A model generated the notes under the pieces. It searched no databases. It saw nothing but the letters and a program-made list of their open reading frames with translations, and was not told the origin of the DNA. The position numbers and the translations under genes are program-made. This document shows, piece after piece, positions 8,263 through 17,034 of a DNA stretch of 30,636 nucleotides. Position 1 is the stretch's first letter; every line of letters starts with the position of its first letter. Source of the stretch: a virus; the IMG/VR virus record IMGVR_UViG_3300002488_000039, positions 1 through 30,636 of that record; one strand, written 5' to 3'.

Positions 8263-9486
8263 ATGCCTAAACCAGATGGCGGATTAATCCGTGAAAATAA
8301 TTTTCAGTATTACGCCGGAGCGCAGATATTATATACTTCAGCGGGACCAACTACTGTATATGATTTTACATTCAATACTAAATTAGTATTAGGTAGTTCT
8401 ACGAGTTATGCGACTACAGATCCTGATTACACGCTTAATAACTTTCAAATATATACTAGTCCAAACGGTATAAGTAATTGGACTGAGTTTATAACAGCAT
8501 ATACAATAACTTATATAGAGCAAGGTTATAAAACAACTAGTAGGATAACATTAGCAGCTGGACAATCAGCAGGTACTTATATAAAAGTACAATTAAAAGA
8601 AGGTGCTGTTGAAAATAATTATGGTGGTTATGAATATATAAAACTAAGAGAAATAATAAACAACTTTATAGTTGGATATGTAGGTCAAGATAAATTAATA
8701 CCTAGAGTTAATAGAACAGATGTTATTTTTCATGCTAAAAGAGGTTTGCAAGAGTTTAGTTATGATACTTTAAAAAGCATAAAATCTCAAGAATTAACAA
8801 TACCAGATAGCCTTTCATTAACAATACCGCAAGATTATGTTAATTATGTTAAATTATCTTGGGTGGATGGTAATGGTGTAAAACATACTATATATCCTAC
8901 ACAGCTAACAAGTAGTCCATGGGAAGCACCGGTTCAAGCAGCTGATGGTGAAATAGTACAAGATAATTTTGGAGACAACATTGAAGGTACTCCACAGATA
9001 AATGAAAAATGGCAAAAATCAAACCCAAGTAATATAACAGGTTTATATCCTAATGATTATACAAATCCAGATTTATTTATGTATGATTGGTGGGGTGAGC
9101 CCGGCGGACCTTTTGCTTGGTATGGTCAAAGATATGGCGGTGATCCAGTAAACATGCAAATGAACGGTTGGTTTAATATTGATTATAAAAGAGGTACTTT
9201 TAATTTTTCAAGTGATTTAAGTCAAAAACTTATTATATTAGAATATATTTCTGATGGACTCGCATATGATTTAGATACTAAAGTTCCTAAGCTAGCTGAA
9301 GAAGCTATGTACCAACATTTACTATATAGTATAATGTCAACTAGAACAGCTACCGCAGCTATTGCGCCACAATATAAAAAACAAAGATATGCAGCTTTGC
9401 GTAATGCTAAAATTAGATTATCTAATATTAAGTTAGATGAAATCGTACAAGTTATGCGTAACAAATCTAAATGGATAAAACATTAA
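8263..9486 (+). CDS. Tail tubular / head-tail adaptor protein (T7 gp11-like role)
   Basis: This is probably the adaptor linking the portal assembly to the tail nozzle. It is 407 aa. Residues about 1-125 are beta-rich and resemble a domain added in front. Residues about 128-200 carry LREIINNFIVGYVGQDKLIP and FHAKRGLQEFSYDTLKSIKS, then LTIPQDYVNYVKLSWVDGNG, a helix-then-strand pattern typical of gp11/gp4-type adaptors. The C-terminal region has ILEYISDGLAYDLDTKVPKL followed by EEAMYQHLLYSIMSTR and a basic helical end. Tryptophan- and Gly-rich loops (DWWGEPGGPFAWYG) sit in the middle. Spacing to both neighbours is three bases, so the three connector and nozzle genes are probably translated together. 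Confidence 0.62.
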   Translation: MPKPDGGLIRENNFQYYAGAQILYTSAGPTTVYDFTFNTKLVLGSSTSYATTDPDYTLNNFQIYTSPNGISNWTEFITAYTITYIEQGYKTTSRITLAAGQSAGTYIKVQLKEGAVENNYGGYEYIKLREIINNFIVGYVGQDKLIPRVNRTDVIFHAKRGLQEFSYDTLKSIKSQELTIPDSLSLTIPQDYVNYVKLSWVDGNGVKHTIYPTQLTSSPWEAPVQAADGEIVQDNFGDNIEGTPQINEKWQKSNPSNITGLYPNDYTNPDLFMYDWWGEPGGPFAWYGQRYGGDPVNMQMNGWFNIDYKRGTFNFSSDLSQKLIILEYISDGLAYDLDTKVPKLAEEAMYQHLLYSIMSTRTATAAIAPQYKKQRYAALRNAKIRLSNIKLDEIVQVMRNKSKWIKH

Positions 9487-9489
9487 TAC

Positions 9490-12400
9490 ATGGCACAGAT
9501 TAAAAATGCTTTTTTAAAAGGCAAAATGAATCAAGATCTTGACTCTCGTATTATACCTAACGGTGAATACAGAGAAGCCATAAACTTACAAATTAGTAGA
9601 TCTGAAAGTGACACTGTAGGTGAGTTTGAAAATGTATTAGGTAATACAGAATTGTTTGACACTGGTGGTAGTAAAAAAATAATAGGTTATGTTACTAATG
9701 AAAGTGAAAATATAATATATGTTTTTGCAACAGATTATAACAATGCGGCAGGTGTTAGAGCTACTAATTCTGCTAATATGGGAATATATAGGTATGATGT
9801 TGATGCTGACAACTTAACAACACTAGTATCTGGTTATTTTTTAAATTTTAATCAATCGTTTCCCATACATGGAGCTAATTTAGTTCAAGAGCTTTTATTT
9901 TTTACAGATAATCTAAATCAACCTAGAAAAATAAATGTAAACAAAGCTTATGCTGATAGTAGTCATTATAGTAATGAAGATCAAATATCTGTAGCTAAAT
10001 TTTATCCATGGGATAAAATAAAAATATATCAAGAGTTTGCTACTAGAGCTAACGGAGCAGTAAACAATAGTCCAACACTAGTGATAGATGATAATACTAG
10101 TAACGTTTTACCAGGAGATGTTTTAGTTAATCAAGAAAGAGGAACTACTTTTAATGCTGTCTCAGATATAACAGATTTAATAACAATATTAGGTATAGTT
10201 GATGCAAATACGGTGATATTATCAAAAGCTATAACAGTTAGTAGTGGAGAGAAATTAAAATTTATGAGAGTAACAGCTCAAAATAAATCTAATCCATACC
10301 TAGCTAATCACACTACGCCTAGTGTTTTAGCCAACAAAATAGACAACGCTGCTAAAACAATAACATACACACAGGCTCGTAGTGAAGCAATACCTAGAGT
10401 TGGTGATTCAGTTGTTTGTACTACTGTAGGTCAGGAGACAAAAATACCAGCTGGCACAACAATAGTTGGCGTAGCTGCTAATTATGCTACACTTACTACT
10501 TGGGAATATGTTATAACTGTTTCAAAAACAATGACTTTTGCTCAACCTAATACACCAGTGGCTTTACGTATAGGAGACAATCCTTTTTACGATGCTAATT
10601 GGAAGGGCGATGCAGCTTTATTAAACGATAAATTTGTAAGATTTAGTTATAGGTATCAATTTGAAGATAATGAGTATTCATTAATGGCTCCGTTTTCACA
10701 ACCTATATTTATTCCTAAGCACCACAGTGAATTTGGTGCTGGACCACAAACTGACAACACAAAAGGACCTTTAATAGGAGACATGGATAATACTTATAAA
10801 TCTACTATAATAAATTGGTTTGAAAACAATGTAGATAATATAAACTTAAGAGTTCCTACTTATTATAGAACACCTGCAGATATACAAACAGGATTAAAAG
10901 TTACAGCAATAGATGTTTTATATAAAGAATCAGACGCTTTAGCTGTTAAAGTTTTAGACACAATAGAGTTGAGTTCTTTACCTCAACAAGGTGCTTTTCC
11001 AAATTTAGTATCTAATGATTTAGTTTATGGAGCTAACGTATCTTGGTATTATTATCAATATCAATATAAGTCTTCTAAGCCATATAAAACATTACCAGAA
11101 GGTCAAACAACAAGAGTATATGATAAAGTTCCTATAAAAGCTTTAGGTCAAGAATTAATAAGTAATAGAGTTGTTTATGGAAACTATGTTGATAAGCATA
11201 CTGGTCCTGATTCTATAGATTATAGCGTTAGTGTTCAAGAAAAGTCTGCAAAATTTAATAATCTAGTAGAATATCCCTACCACACGTTAAAACATAATAG
11301 AACTTATCAAGTAGGTTTTATATTAGCAGATAAATTTGGTAGACAATCAGATGTAATTTTATCATCTTATGATAATGATCCTACAACAGAAGGTTCTACT
11401 GTTTTTGCTTCTTACAAAACTAGAGCTGAAGCAGCTGCTGGCGGTGCTGAACCTGTATTTGATTGGATAGGTGATGCTTTGAATATTAGGTTAAACACTC
11501 AAATAGGCGTGGTAGCAAACCCACCTTCAGCATCTGGAGAACCTGGAATATATAGCACAACTAATCCGCTAGGTTGGTATTCATATAAAATAGTTGTAAA
11601 ACAACAAGAGCAAGAATATTACAACGTTTATTTACCTGGTTTTGTAGCAGGTAATCCTATAAAAACTGGTAACACAGAATCAGAAAAATATTCGTATTCT
11701 ATATTATTAAGTGATAATATAAATAAAGTACCTAGAGATTTACAAGAAGTAGGTCCTAATGATACAGACTTTGCTAGTAGTGAAATATTAACTATTAGAG
11801 TAAATAATCCTAATATAAACAACGCTGCTGGTAGACCAGCTGGTTTTCCACAAACAGAAGATCCTTGGAATAATCAATATTATCCTAACTTTTTATCACA
11901 AGAAGTTTTAGCTATTGGAACAGTTAGAGATTTAGAAGTTGCTGCGATACCTTTTGTAGCGAATGCTCCTCAAGGACCTTATGGTGCTACTGGAACTATT
12001 GAAGCTCCAGCAGGAACTATAACACCTACAGCTATAGGTTCGATACCATGGGGAGCTTCTCCAGGTATACAACCTTTTTACAACTCTGATTTAAATCCAT
12101 TTGTAATGAAAATTGATACTACTGAAAACGGTGGTACTCCAATAAACGCTGGAACTACAATACCTGGTCAAATTGGTGCGGAATGTTCTTCTAATATTCC
12201 TGGTAGCGGGCAAAAACTAATTACTATGCAACCGTTTTTAAGTGTTGCGGAAACTAAACCTGTTTTTTCTAGACTTGGTTTATTTTATGAAACAAATCAA
12301 GTAGGATTAATATCTAGACTTAATGAGGTTATAAATGCTCAGTTTGGTGGAGCAGTTACAACAGAGGTTACTAATTTAGACTTTGGTGAAAACTCTGCTC

Positions 12401-13701
12401 CAAACACACAATTAGGTTCTTGGAACGATGGTACTCAACAAACAACTGGTACTAATTGGAATTTTGTAGATGGTGCGGGTGCTCAAATAACCACAGGTAC
12501 TATTACAGCTAGTATATTAAAAGTAGAAGATCAAACAGGCGCAGACAGAACTAATGAAAATTTATTTAGATTAGCGGGTCCAGTTGGTGGTAATAAAGAA
12601 TTTCAAATATTTACTAATTCAGCTGCTCAAGGTAGTGCTGATAAATATTTTTGGTATAGTACTAATTCAGCAGATCCTGGTAATTCAACAGATATTTACA
12701 CGTTTACGTTTACTGTAGATTATAACGATGGCGCTAGTGATTATAATTCTACTGTATCAGGTTTAACAGCTACACTTCAAAATTGTGTTCCAACATTTGG
12801 TAACTGTAGTAACCCAAGCGCTGGTTCAATAACTACAGGTAGCACAACTATAAAAACATTTACAGGTGGAACTAATGGTAGTGTTGACACTACGGGTACT
12901 CCTGCGAATAATACTAGAGAACTAGTATATAGTTTAGATCCTTCAAACTCAACAGCTATACAGAATATCTTTAGTGTTAGTAGCGCTGGGGTATTAACCG
13001 CTGGTGTAGGTCAATTAGTTCAAAACACAACATATACAGTAGTAACTAGACTAACAGACGTTGCTGGTAATGGTGAGCATAGCACTTGTAGTATTACTTT
13101 TACAGCTGGTACTCAGCACGTGCCAAGAGCAATATGTAATGGACAAACTAGTAGTTTCCAAGCCGACTGTACTCAATCTATACAGTATTTATTTTTAGCT
13201 ACCGCATCAAATCCAGTTGGAACAGAAGTTCTTTCAAGTTCTCTTACACTTAATGGTACTGGTTTAAACCATGCTACTAGTAGATTATATGTTGGAACTG
13301 GTACAAGAAAAGTTTATAATGTTAGAGCTAACGCCGCTGCTGGTTCAACAACAGGTGCGTTAACACAAGGTGTTATGAGATTAACACCAACATTAACTGT
13401 TACGTCTGGAACTGGTTCAGCTACTACTTATGTTAGTTTACAATATAGACCAAACGCGTCATCATCTTGGACTAATGCTACGGATACAGCTGGTAATACT
13501 ATTTCATACAATAGACAATTAGCTGCTAGTAATGGATTTCCTGGTACGGTTACATACGATGTTAGTGCTGTTGGTGAATATAGAATATTCAATGATTTCA
13601 CAACAGGTGAAATATGTCAAGGAGGAGGAGCAGCTAATTTTAAGGTTATATTTGGTGATGCAACTTACGGTACTAGTAATTGTAACGCTGGACCATTGTA
13701 A
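9490..13701 (+). CDS. Tail nozzle/stabilisation protein, N-terminal part with Ig/cadherin-like tail domain
   Basis: This is the large tail hub or nozzle component (T7 gp12-like role, called stabilisation protein in crAss-like phages). The N-terminus FLKGKMNQDLDSRIIPNGEY followed by REAINLQ and VGEFENVLGNTE is a motif I know from large marine phage tail structural proteins. The body is beta-rich with little coiled coil. Residues about 920-950 include KPVFSRLGLFYETNQVGLIS, another conserved piece of that family. Residues about 1098-1403 look like an added host-contact region. They are Thr/Ser/Gly-rich with seven cysteines and a cadherin/Ig-type strand pattern (VSSAGVLTAG then TYTVVTRLTDVAGNGEHS). 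The gene ends with TAA TAA TGA in frame, and the next gene resumes in the same frame with what seems the missing C-terminal half. Confidence 0.68.
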   Translation: MAQIKNAFLKGKMNQDLDSRIIPNGEYREAINLQISRSESDTVGEFENVLGNTELFDTGGSKKIIGYVTNESENIIYVFATDYNNAAGVRATNSANMGIYRYDVDADNLTTLVSGYFLNFNQSFPIHGANLVQELLFFTDNLNQPRKINVNKAYADSSHYSNEDQISVAKFYPWDKIKIYQEFATRANGAVNNSPTLVIDDNTSNVLPGDVLVNQERGTTFNAVSDITDLITILGIVDANTVILSKAITVSSGEKLKFMRVTAQNKSNPYLANHTTPSVLANKIDNAAKTITYTQARSEAIPRVGDSVVCTTVGQETKIPAGTTIVGVAANYATLTTWEYVITVSKTMTFAQPNTPVALRIGDNPFYDANWKGDAALLNDKFVRFSYRYQFEDNEYSLMAPFSQPIFIPKHHSEFGAGPQTDNTKGPLIGDMDNTYKSTIINWFENNVDNINLRVPTYYRTPADIQTGLKVTAIDVLYKESDALAVKVLDTIELSSLPQQGAFPNLVSNDLVYGANVSWYYYQYQYKSSKPYKTLPEGQTTRVYDKVPIKALGQELISNRVVYGNYVDKHTGPDSIDYSVSVQEKSAKFNNLVEYPYHTLKHNRTYQVGFILADKFGRQSDVILSSYDNDPTTEGSTVFASYKTRAEAAAGGAEPVFDWIGDALNIRLNTQIGVVANPPSASGEPGIYSTTNPLGWYSYKIVVKQQEQEYYNVYLPGFVAGNPIKTGNTESEKYSYSILLSDNINKVPRDLQEVGPNDTDFASSEILTIRVNNPNINNAAGRPAGFPQTEDPWNNQYYPNFLSQEVLAIGTVRDLEVAAIPFVANAPQGPYGATGTIEAPAGTITPTAIGSIPWGASPGIQPFYNSDLNPFVMKIDTTENGGTPINAGTTIPGQIGAECSSNIPGSGQKLITMQPFLSVAETKPVFSRLGLFYETNQVGLISRLNEVINAQFGGAVTTEVTNLDFGENSAPNTQLGSWNDGTQQTTGTNWNFVDGAGAQITTGTITASILKVEDQTGADRTNENLFRLAGPVGGNKEFQIFTNSAAQGSADKYFWYSTNSADPGNSTDIYTFTFTVDYNDGASDYNSTVSGLTATLQNCVPTFGNCSNPSAGSITTGSTTIKTFTGGTNGSVDTTGTPANNTRELVYSLDPSNSTAIQNIFSVSSAGVLTAGVGQLVQNTTYTVVTRLTDVAGNGEHSTCSITFTAGTQHVPRAICNGQTSSFQADCTQSIQYLFLATASNPVGTEVLSSSLTLNGTGLNHATSRLYVGTGTRKVYNVRANAAAGSTTGALTQGVMRLTPTLTVTSGTGSATTYVSLQYRPNASSSWTNATDTAGNTISYNRQLAASNGFPGTVTYDVSAVGEYRIFNDFTTGEICQGGGAANFKVIFGDATYGTSNCNAGPL

Positions 13702-13731
13702 TAATGAATAAAAACAAGTAATACTAATAAT

Positions 13732-15129
13732 ATGCCTGTAACTATAGAAATATCATATTTTAACTCATTTTATGTGAAGAAGTTGCAAAACTCAGATCCA
13801 GGAAGCGTGATAGTTGCAGTTGGTAATCCAAATACTAATCCACAGTGGCCAGGTCCTACAGCCGATCAAGATCAAGACTGGTATATAGAAGAGTCTAGAA
13901 TTAGAGGCGGTTACAATAACACTAGTTTAGATTTTGGTGTAAAAGCATATATAGTTGAAGAACAAGATAAACAAACTAGAAGACAAAATTCTTTAATATA
14001 TTCAGGTATATTTAATTCTAGAACAGGTATAAATCAAACAAATCAATTTAGTGTTGCAGAAGAAATAACTAGATCTGTAGACCCAGTAGGTGGATCAATA
14101 CAAAAGTTGTTTGCTGAAGATACTAATTTAACTATATTTCAAGAACGCAAAGTTAATATAGCATTGATAGATAAAGACGCTGTATTTACAGCTGAAGGTC
14201 AACCAATAACGGCGAGTAGTAACTTAGTTATAGGTCAAATTACACCTATATTAGGTAACTGGGGTATTAGTAAAAACCCAGAATCTTTTGCTTATTATGG
14301 TTTTGATAAATATTTTACAGACAGATCAAGAAACGCTGTATTAAAACTAGCGGGTAATCAAATAGAAGAAATATCTAACACAGGTATGACAGATTTCTTT
14401 AGAGATCAATTAGCTGCTATAGGTTTATCATCTACAGGTAAAGCGGTAGGTGGATATGATATTTATAATAACAACTATGTATTATCTTTACATGGTTCAA
14501 CTTATAAGTTTAATGATTCTGATAACTCTGCTTACAAAACACTAGCATACGATGCTAAAATACAAGGTTGGACTGGTTTCTTTAAATACAAACCAGATCA
14601 AATATTTAGTTTACAAGGTCAGTATTATACATCTTTTGGTCCTAAAGTATACAAACATTATACTAATACTGATAGAAACAACTTCTATGGAACTAAAGAA
14701 CCTTCTCAGATTAAATTTATATTTAACCCTGAGCCACAAACAATGAAAACATTTAAGACTGTTAGCTATGAAGGTAGCAATGGTTGGGAAGCGATTTCTA
14801 TTATATCTGAAAACACAGGCGCAACGCCAAGCGGTACTAATCACGCTGATACTGGTGCTCGTATATATAGTTATGATGAAGGCGCTTACGTAGAAAATAA
14901 CATACAATATAGAGCTGGTTTTTATAGAAAACAAAATAATTACCAAGCTTCAATAATAAACAATACTTCAACTCCTATGGCAGGTGAAGTAGTATTTGGT
15001 AACTCAATGACGGGTATAAAAGCTTATTATGCTACCGTTACATTAAGTACTGATGCTACTACAGATAATGGTGGTTTAAAACAATTATTTGCTGTGGGTT
15101 CTGAATATATAACAACTAATACTCAATAA
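13732..15129 (+). CDS. Tail nozzle/stabilisation protein, C-terminal part
   Basis: This 465-aa protein carries the features I associate with the C-terminal half of the large tail stabilisation/nozzle family. They include TRRQNSLIYSGIFNSRTG, GGSIQKLFAEDTNLTIF, and a propeller-like GNWGISKNPESFAYYGFDKY followed by FTDRSRNAVLKL. The region near 207-225 has EISNTGMTDFFRDQL, and the end is GIKAYYATVTLSTDATTDNG followed by GLKQLFAVGSEY. It lacks the FENVLGN-type N-terminal half, which is in the gene before it. The ATG is 30 bases after the upstream stop, in the same reading frame, behind three stop codons. The two products most likely assemble together in the short tail. An alternative is an independent paralogous tail protein. 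Confidence 0.65.
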   Translation: MPVTIEISYFNSFYVKKLQNSDPGSVIVAVGNPNTNPQWPGPTADQDQDWYIEESRIRGGYNNTSLDFGVKAYIVEEQDKQTRRQNSLIYSGIFNSRTGINQTNQFSVAEEITRSVDPVGGSIQKLFAEDTNLTIFQERKVNIALIDKDAVFTAEGQPITASSNLVIGQITPILGNWGISKNPESFAYYGFDKYFTDRSRNAVLKLAGNQIEEISNTGMTDFFRDQLAAIGLSSTGKAVGGYDIYNNNYVLSLHGSTYKFNDSDNSAYKTLAYDAKIQGWTGFFKYKPDQIFSLQGQYYTSFGPKVYKHYTNTDRNNFYGTKEPSQIKFIFNPEPQTMKTFKTVSYEGSNGWEAISIISENTGATPSGTNHADTGARIYSYDEGAYVENNIQYRAGFYRKQNNYQASIINNTSTPMAGEVVFGNSMTGIKAYYATVTLSTDATTDNGGLKQLFAVGSEYITTNTQ

Positions 15130-15130
15130 T

Positions 15131-15844
15131 ATGCCAGGTCCAGCTTTAATATCAGCAGGCGTTAGTGTCATTGGAGGGCTAATAGGTGGTGGTGCAGCTA
15201 GACGTAGAGCTAGAGCAGCTGCTAGAAAAGCTAGAGCTCTACAAAGAAAACTAACAGATTTAGAAAACAATAGGCAAGCTATAATAAATCCTTTTGATCA
15301 GTCAACTAATTTAGCTAGTATGGCTCAAGATCTATCTGGACAATTAAGTAATCCCTATGCTAACTTAGGAGTAGCTACACAAGCTGCTGAAATGAAAGCA
15401 GAAGAAGCTGATATATCATTAGCAAATACATTGGATACATTAAGAGCAACAGGCGCAGGTGCTGGTGGTGCAACTGCTTTAGCACAAGCCGCTTTAAAAT
15501 CTAAAAAAGAAGTAGCATCATCTATTGAAACTCAAGAAGCTGATAATGAAAAATTAAGAGCTCAAGGCGAACAACAATTGCAGCAGGCTAAAATGCAAGA
15601 GCAACAAAGAGTACAGCAACTTGCTATTAGTGAAACCGGTAGATTTCAAGATAATCAAGCTAGAGGTAAAGAGTTTGCATTTAATGCTAGAGAGTCTAGA
15701 GAACAAGGTAAAATTAATAGAACAGCTGCTCAATTACAAAATGCTCAAAATCAAATGGCACAAGCTAAAGCTGATAGATCTAGCGCTTTAACAGGTATGT
15801 TTAGTAGTTTAGCAAATATAGGTATAGCTGAAATAGGTAAATAG
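15131..15844 (+). CDS. Internal virion (ejection) protein, T7 gp14-like
   Basis: This is probably an internal core protein released through the tail into the outer membrane at infection. The 237-aa product starts with a Gly/Ala-rich hydrophobic helix (ALISAGVSVIGGLIGGGAA), then an Arg/Ala run (RRRARAAARKARALQRKL), then long Gln/Ala/Glu-rich helices without prolines. A second short hydrophobic segment (MFSSLANIGIAEIG) ends the chain. This hydrophobic-basic-coiled layout is that of T7 gp14 and P22 gp7-type ejection proteins, and the gene stands right before two larger ejection candidates. It is the only gene here ending in TAG, followed in frame by TAA TAA as back-up stops. Confidence 0.7.
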   Translation: MPGPALISAGVSVIGGLIGGGAARRRARAAARKARALQRKLTDLENNRQAIINPFDQSTNLASMAQDLSGQLSNPYANLGVATQAAEMKAEEADISLANTLDTLRATGAGAGGATALAQAALKSKKEVASSIETQEADNEKLRAQGEQQLQQAKMQEQQRVQQLAISETGRFQDNQARGKEFAFNARESREQGKINRTAAQLQNAQNQMAQAKADRSSALTGMFSSLANIGIAEIGK

Positions 15845-15851
15845 TAATAAT

Positions 15852-17033
15852 ATGAGACTAGATAATAAATACGTAAATAAAACAATAAAAGAATATTCTC
15901 AAAGCGACGCTATTGGTTTTAAAATAGATGCATTCAAAGAGTCTGTTAATGGTGGTAGTTTACAAGATACTCCAGCGGTCGACGCTATGTATCAAGGTAC
16001 TAGTCAGGAATATGCTGATTTAACACAAGCTTTAAAATCTGGTAAAATATCAGGAGATGAAGGTCAAATAGCTCAAAATAGATTAAGAGCTTTAGATCAA
16101 GCACCTGGTGTTACTAAAAACTTTTTAGAAAATTTATATTCTGTATTTGATGGTACAGAAGAAAAATATTATGATCCTAACAACAACTATGAATGGGCTT
16201 TAGCAAATAAAATATTTAAAGGTGCTCCAGGTTTTGGAGAAAATCAAGGTTATAGTGTTGAAATGAAAATGAAAGAAGATGGATCACAAGATTTAATTGC
16301 TTATGGTAAACCTTTTGATGGTGGTGAGTTTGTAGTTAATAGTGCATCGCTAAATGATATGCTTGAAGCAGGTATAGAACCTGTTTCTGTAACACCGGAT
16401 ATACCTACAGACATGCAAGCTGTTGCTGCTGGTTCAGGTATATTTGAAGACAGTATGATTGAAGGAGATAAATTAAAACCTAGTGCTTTGTTAGATATAG
16501 ATACATATGCGTTAAGAGGACCAGGAGGTGAATTTGAGTTTGAAGAAGTTCAAATAAATGATAAACAAAAAAGAAAGTTTCATAAATTTGATAAAGATAA
16601 AATACTACAAAAAGTTGATCCATTTTTAAGAGCTGAAATAGCTGGTATAATGGAAAACGAAAGTAGCGCTGTCGCAGCATGGAATATGTTTATTGGTTCT
16701 AAAATAACAGGTGAAGAAGATGCTCAAAGAGAAATAGACGCTACAGCAGGTGACAACAGTTGGTCTTACGATATATTGCCATTAGACGCTAAACATAAAA
16801 GAGATTTTTATGAAGGATATAAAGAATATTTCTTTGATAATTATTTAAAAGCATTTACACAAAATATAATACCAGAAGGCGCCGCAGGTGCAATACAAAA
16901 TATAGGTACTCAAGAAGTTAAAGATCAACCTAAGACAACAACAGATCAGTTGAAAGATATTAGTTCTCAACAAAAACAACAACCACAATCTGAAGCATTT
17001 AAAAGATTCATGCAAGATTTAAACGCATTATAA
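15852..17033 (+). CDS. Probable internal virion protein
   Basis: This 393-aa acidic, soluble protein has no signal peptide, membrane span or recognised enzyme motif. The N-terminal ~110 residues look helical (YVNKTIKEYSQSDAIGFKID). The middle has alternating strands and turns (SVEMKMKEDGSQDLIAYGKP), and the end is a helical, Gln-rich tail (ISSQQKQQPQSEAFKRFMQD). A segment near 270-310 (NESSAVAAWNMFIGSKITGE) could be a helical, muramidase-like fold, but no catalytic Glu context is clear. It sits between the gp14-like gene and the giant gene, the slot of T7 gp15-type core proteins, so I infer an ejection-complex subunit. It is one base from the next ATG. Confidence 0.55.
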   Translation: MRLDNKYVNKTIKEYSQSDAIGFKIDAFKESVNGGSLQDTPAVDAMYQGTSQEYADLTQALKSGKISGDEGQIAQNRLRALDQAPGVTKNFLENLYSVFDGTEEKYYDPNNNYEWALANKIFKGAPGFGENQGYSVEMKMKEDGSQDLIAYGKPFDGGEFVVNSASLNDMLEAGIEPVSVTPDIPTDMQAVAAGSGIFEDSMIEGDKLKPSALLDIDTYALRGPGGEFEFEEVQINDKQKRKFHKFDKDKILQKVDPFLRAEIAGIMENESSAVAAWNMFIGSKITGEEDAQREIDATAGDNSWSYDILPLDAKHKRDFYEGYKEYFFDNYLKAFTQNIIPEGAAGAIQNIGTQEVKDQPKTTTDQLKDISSQQKQQPQSEAFKRFMQDLNAL

Positions 17034-17034
17034 C

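Noticed and set aside
13619-13632. AAGGAGGAGGAG, a Shine-Dalgarno-like run
   Set aside because: It encodes a Gly-Gly run near the end of the 1403-aa gene and no start codon follows at a useful distance.
14611-14946. 111-aa open frame on the minus strand
   Set aside because: It lies wholly inside the nozzle C-terminal gene, is Ile/Val/Ser-rich in the manner of an antisense shadow, and has no recognised motif.
15973-15986. A 14-base exact repeat (CAGCGGTCGACGCT), again at 19424-19437
   Set aside because: Both copies encode Ala-Val-Asp-Ala in different proteins, and one shared 14-mer pair is expected by chance in 30 kb.
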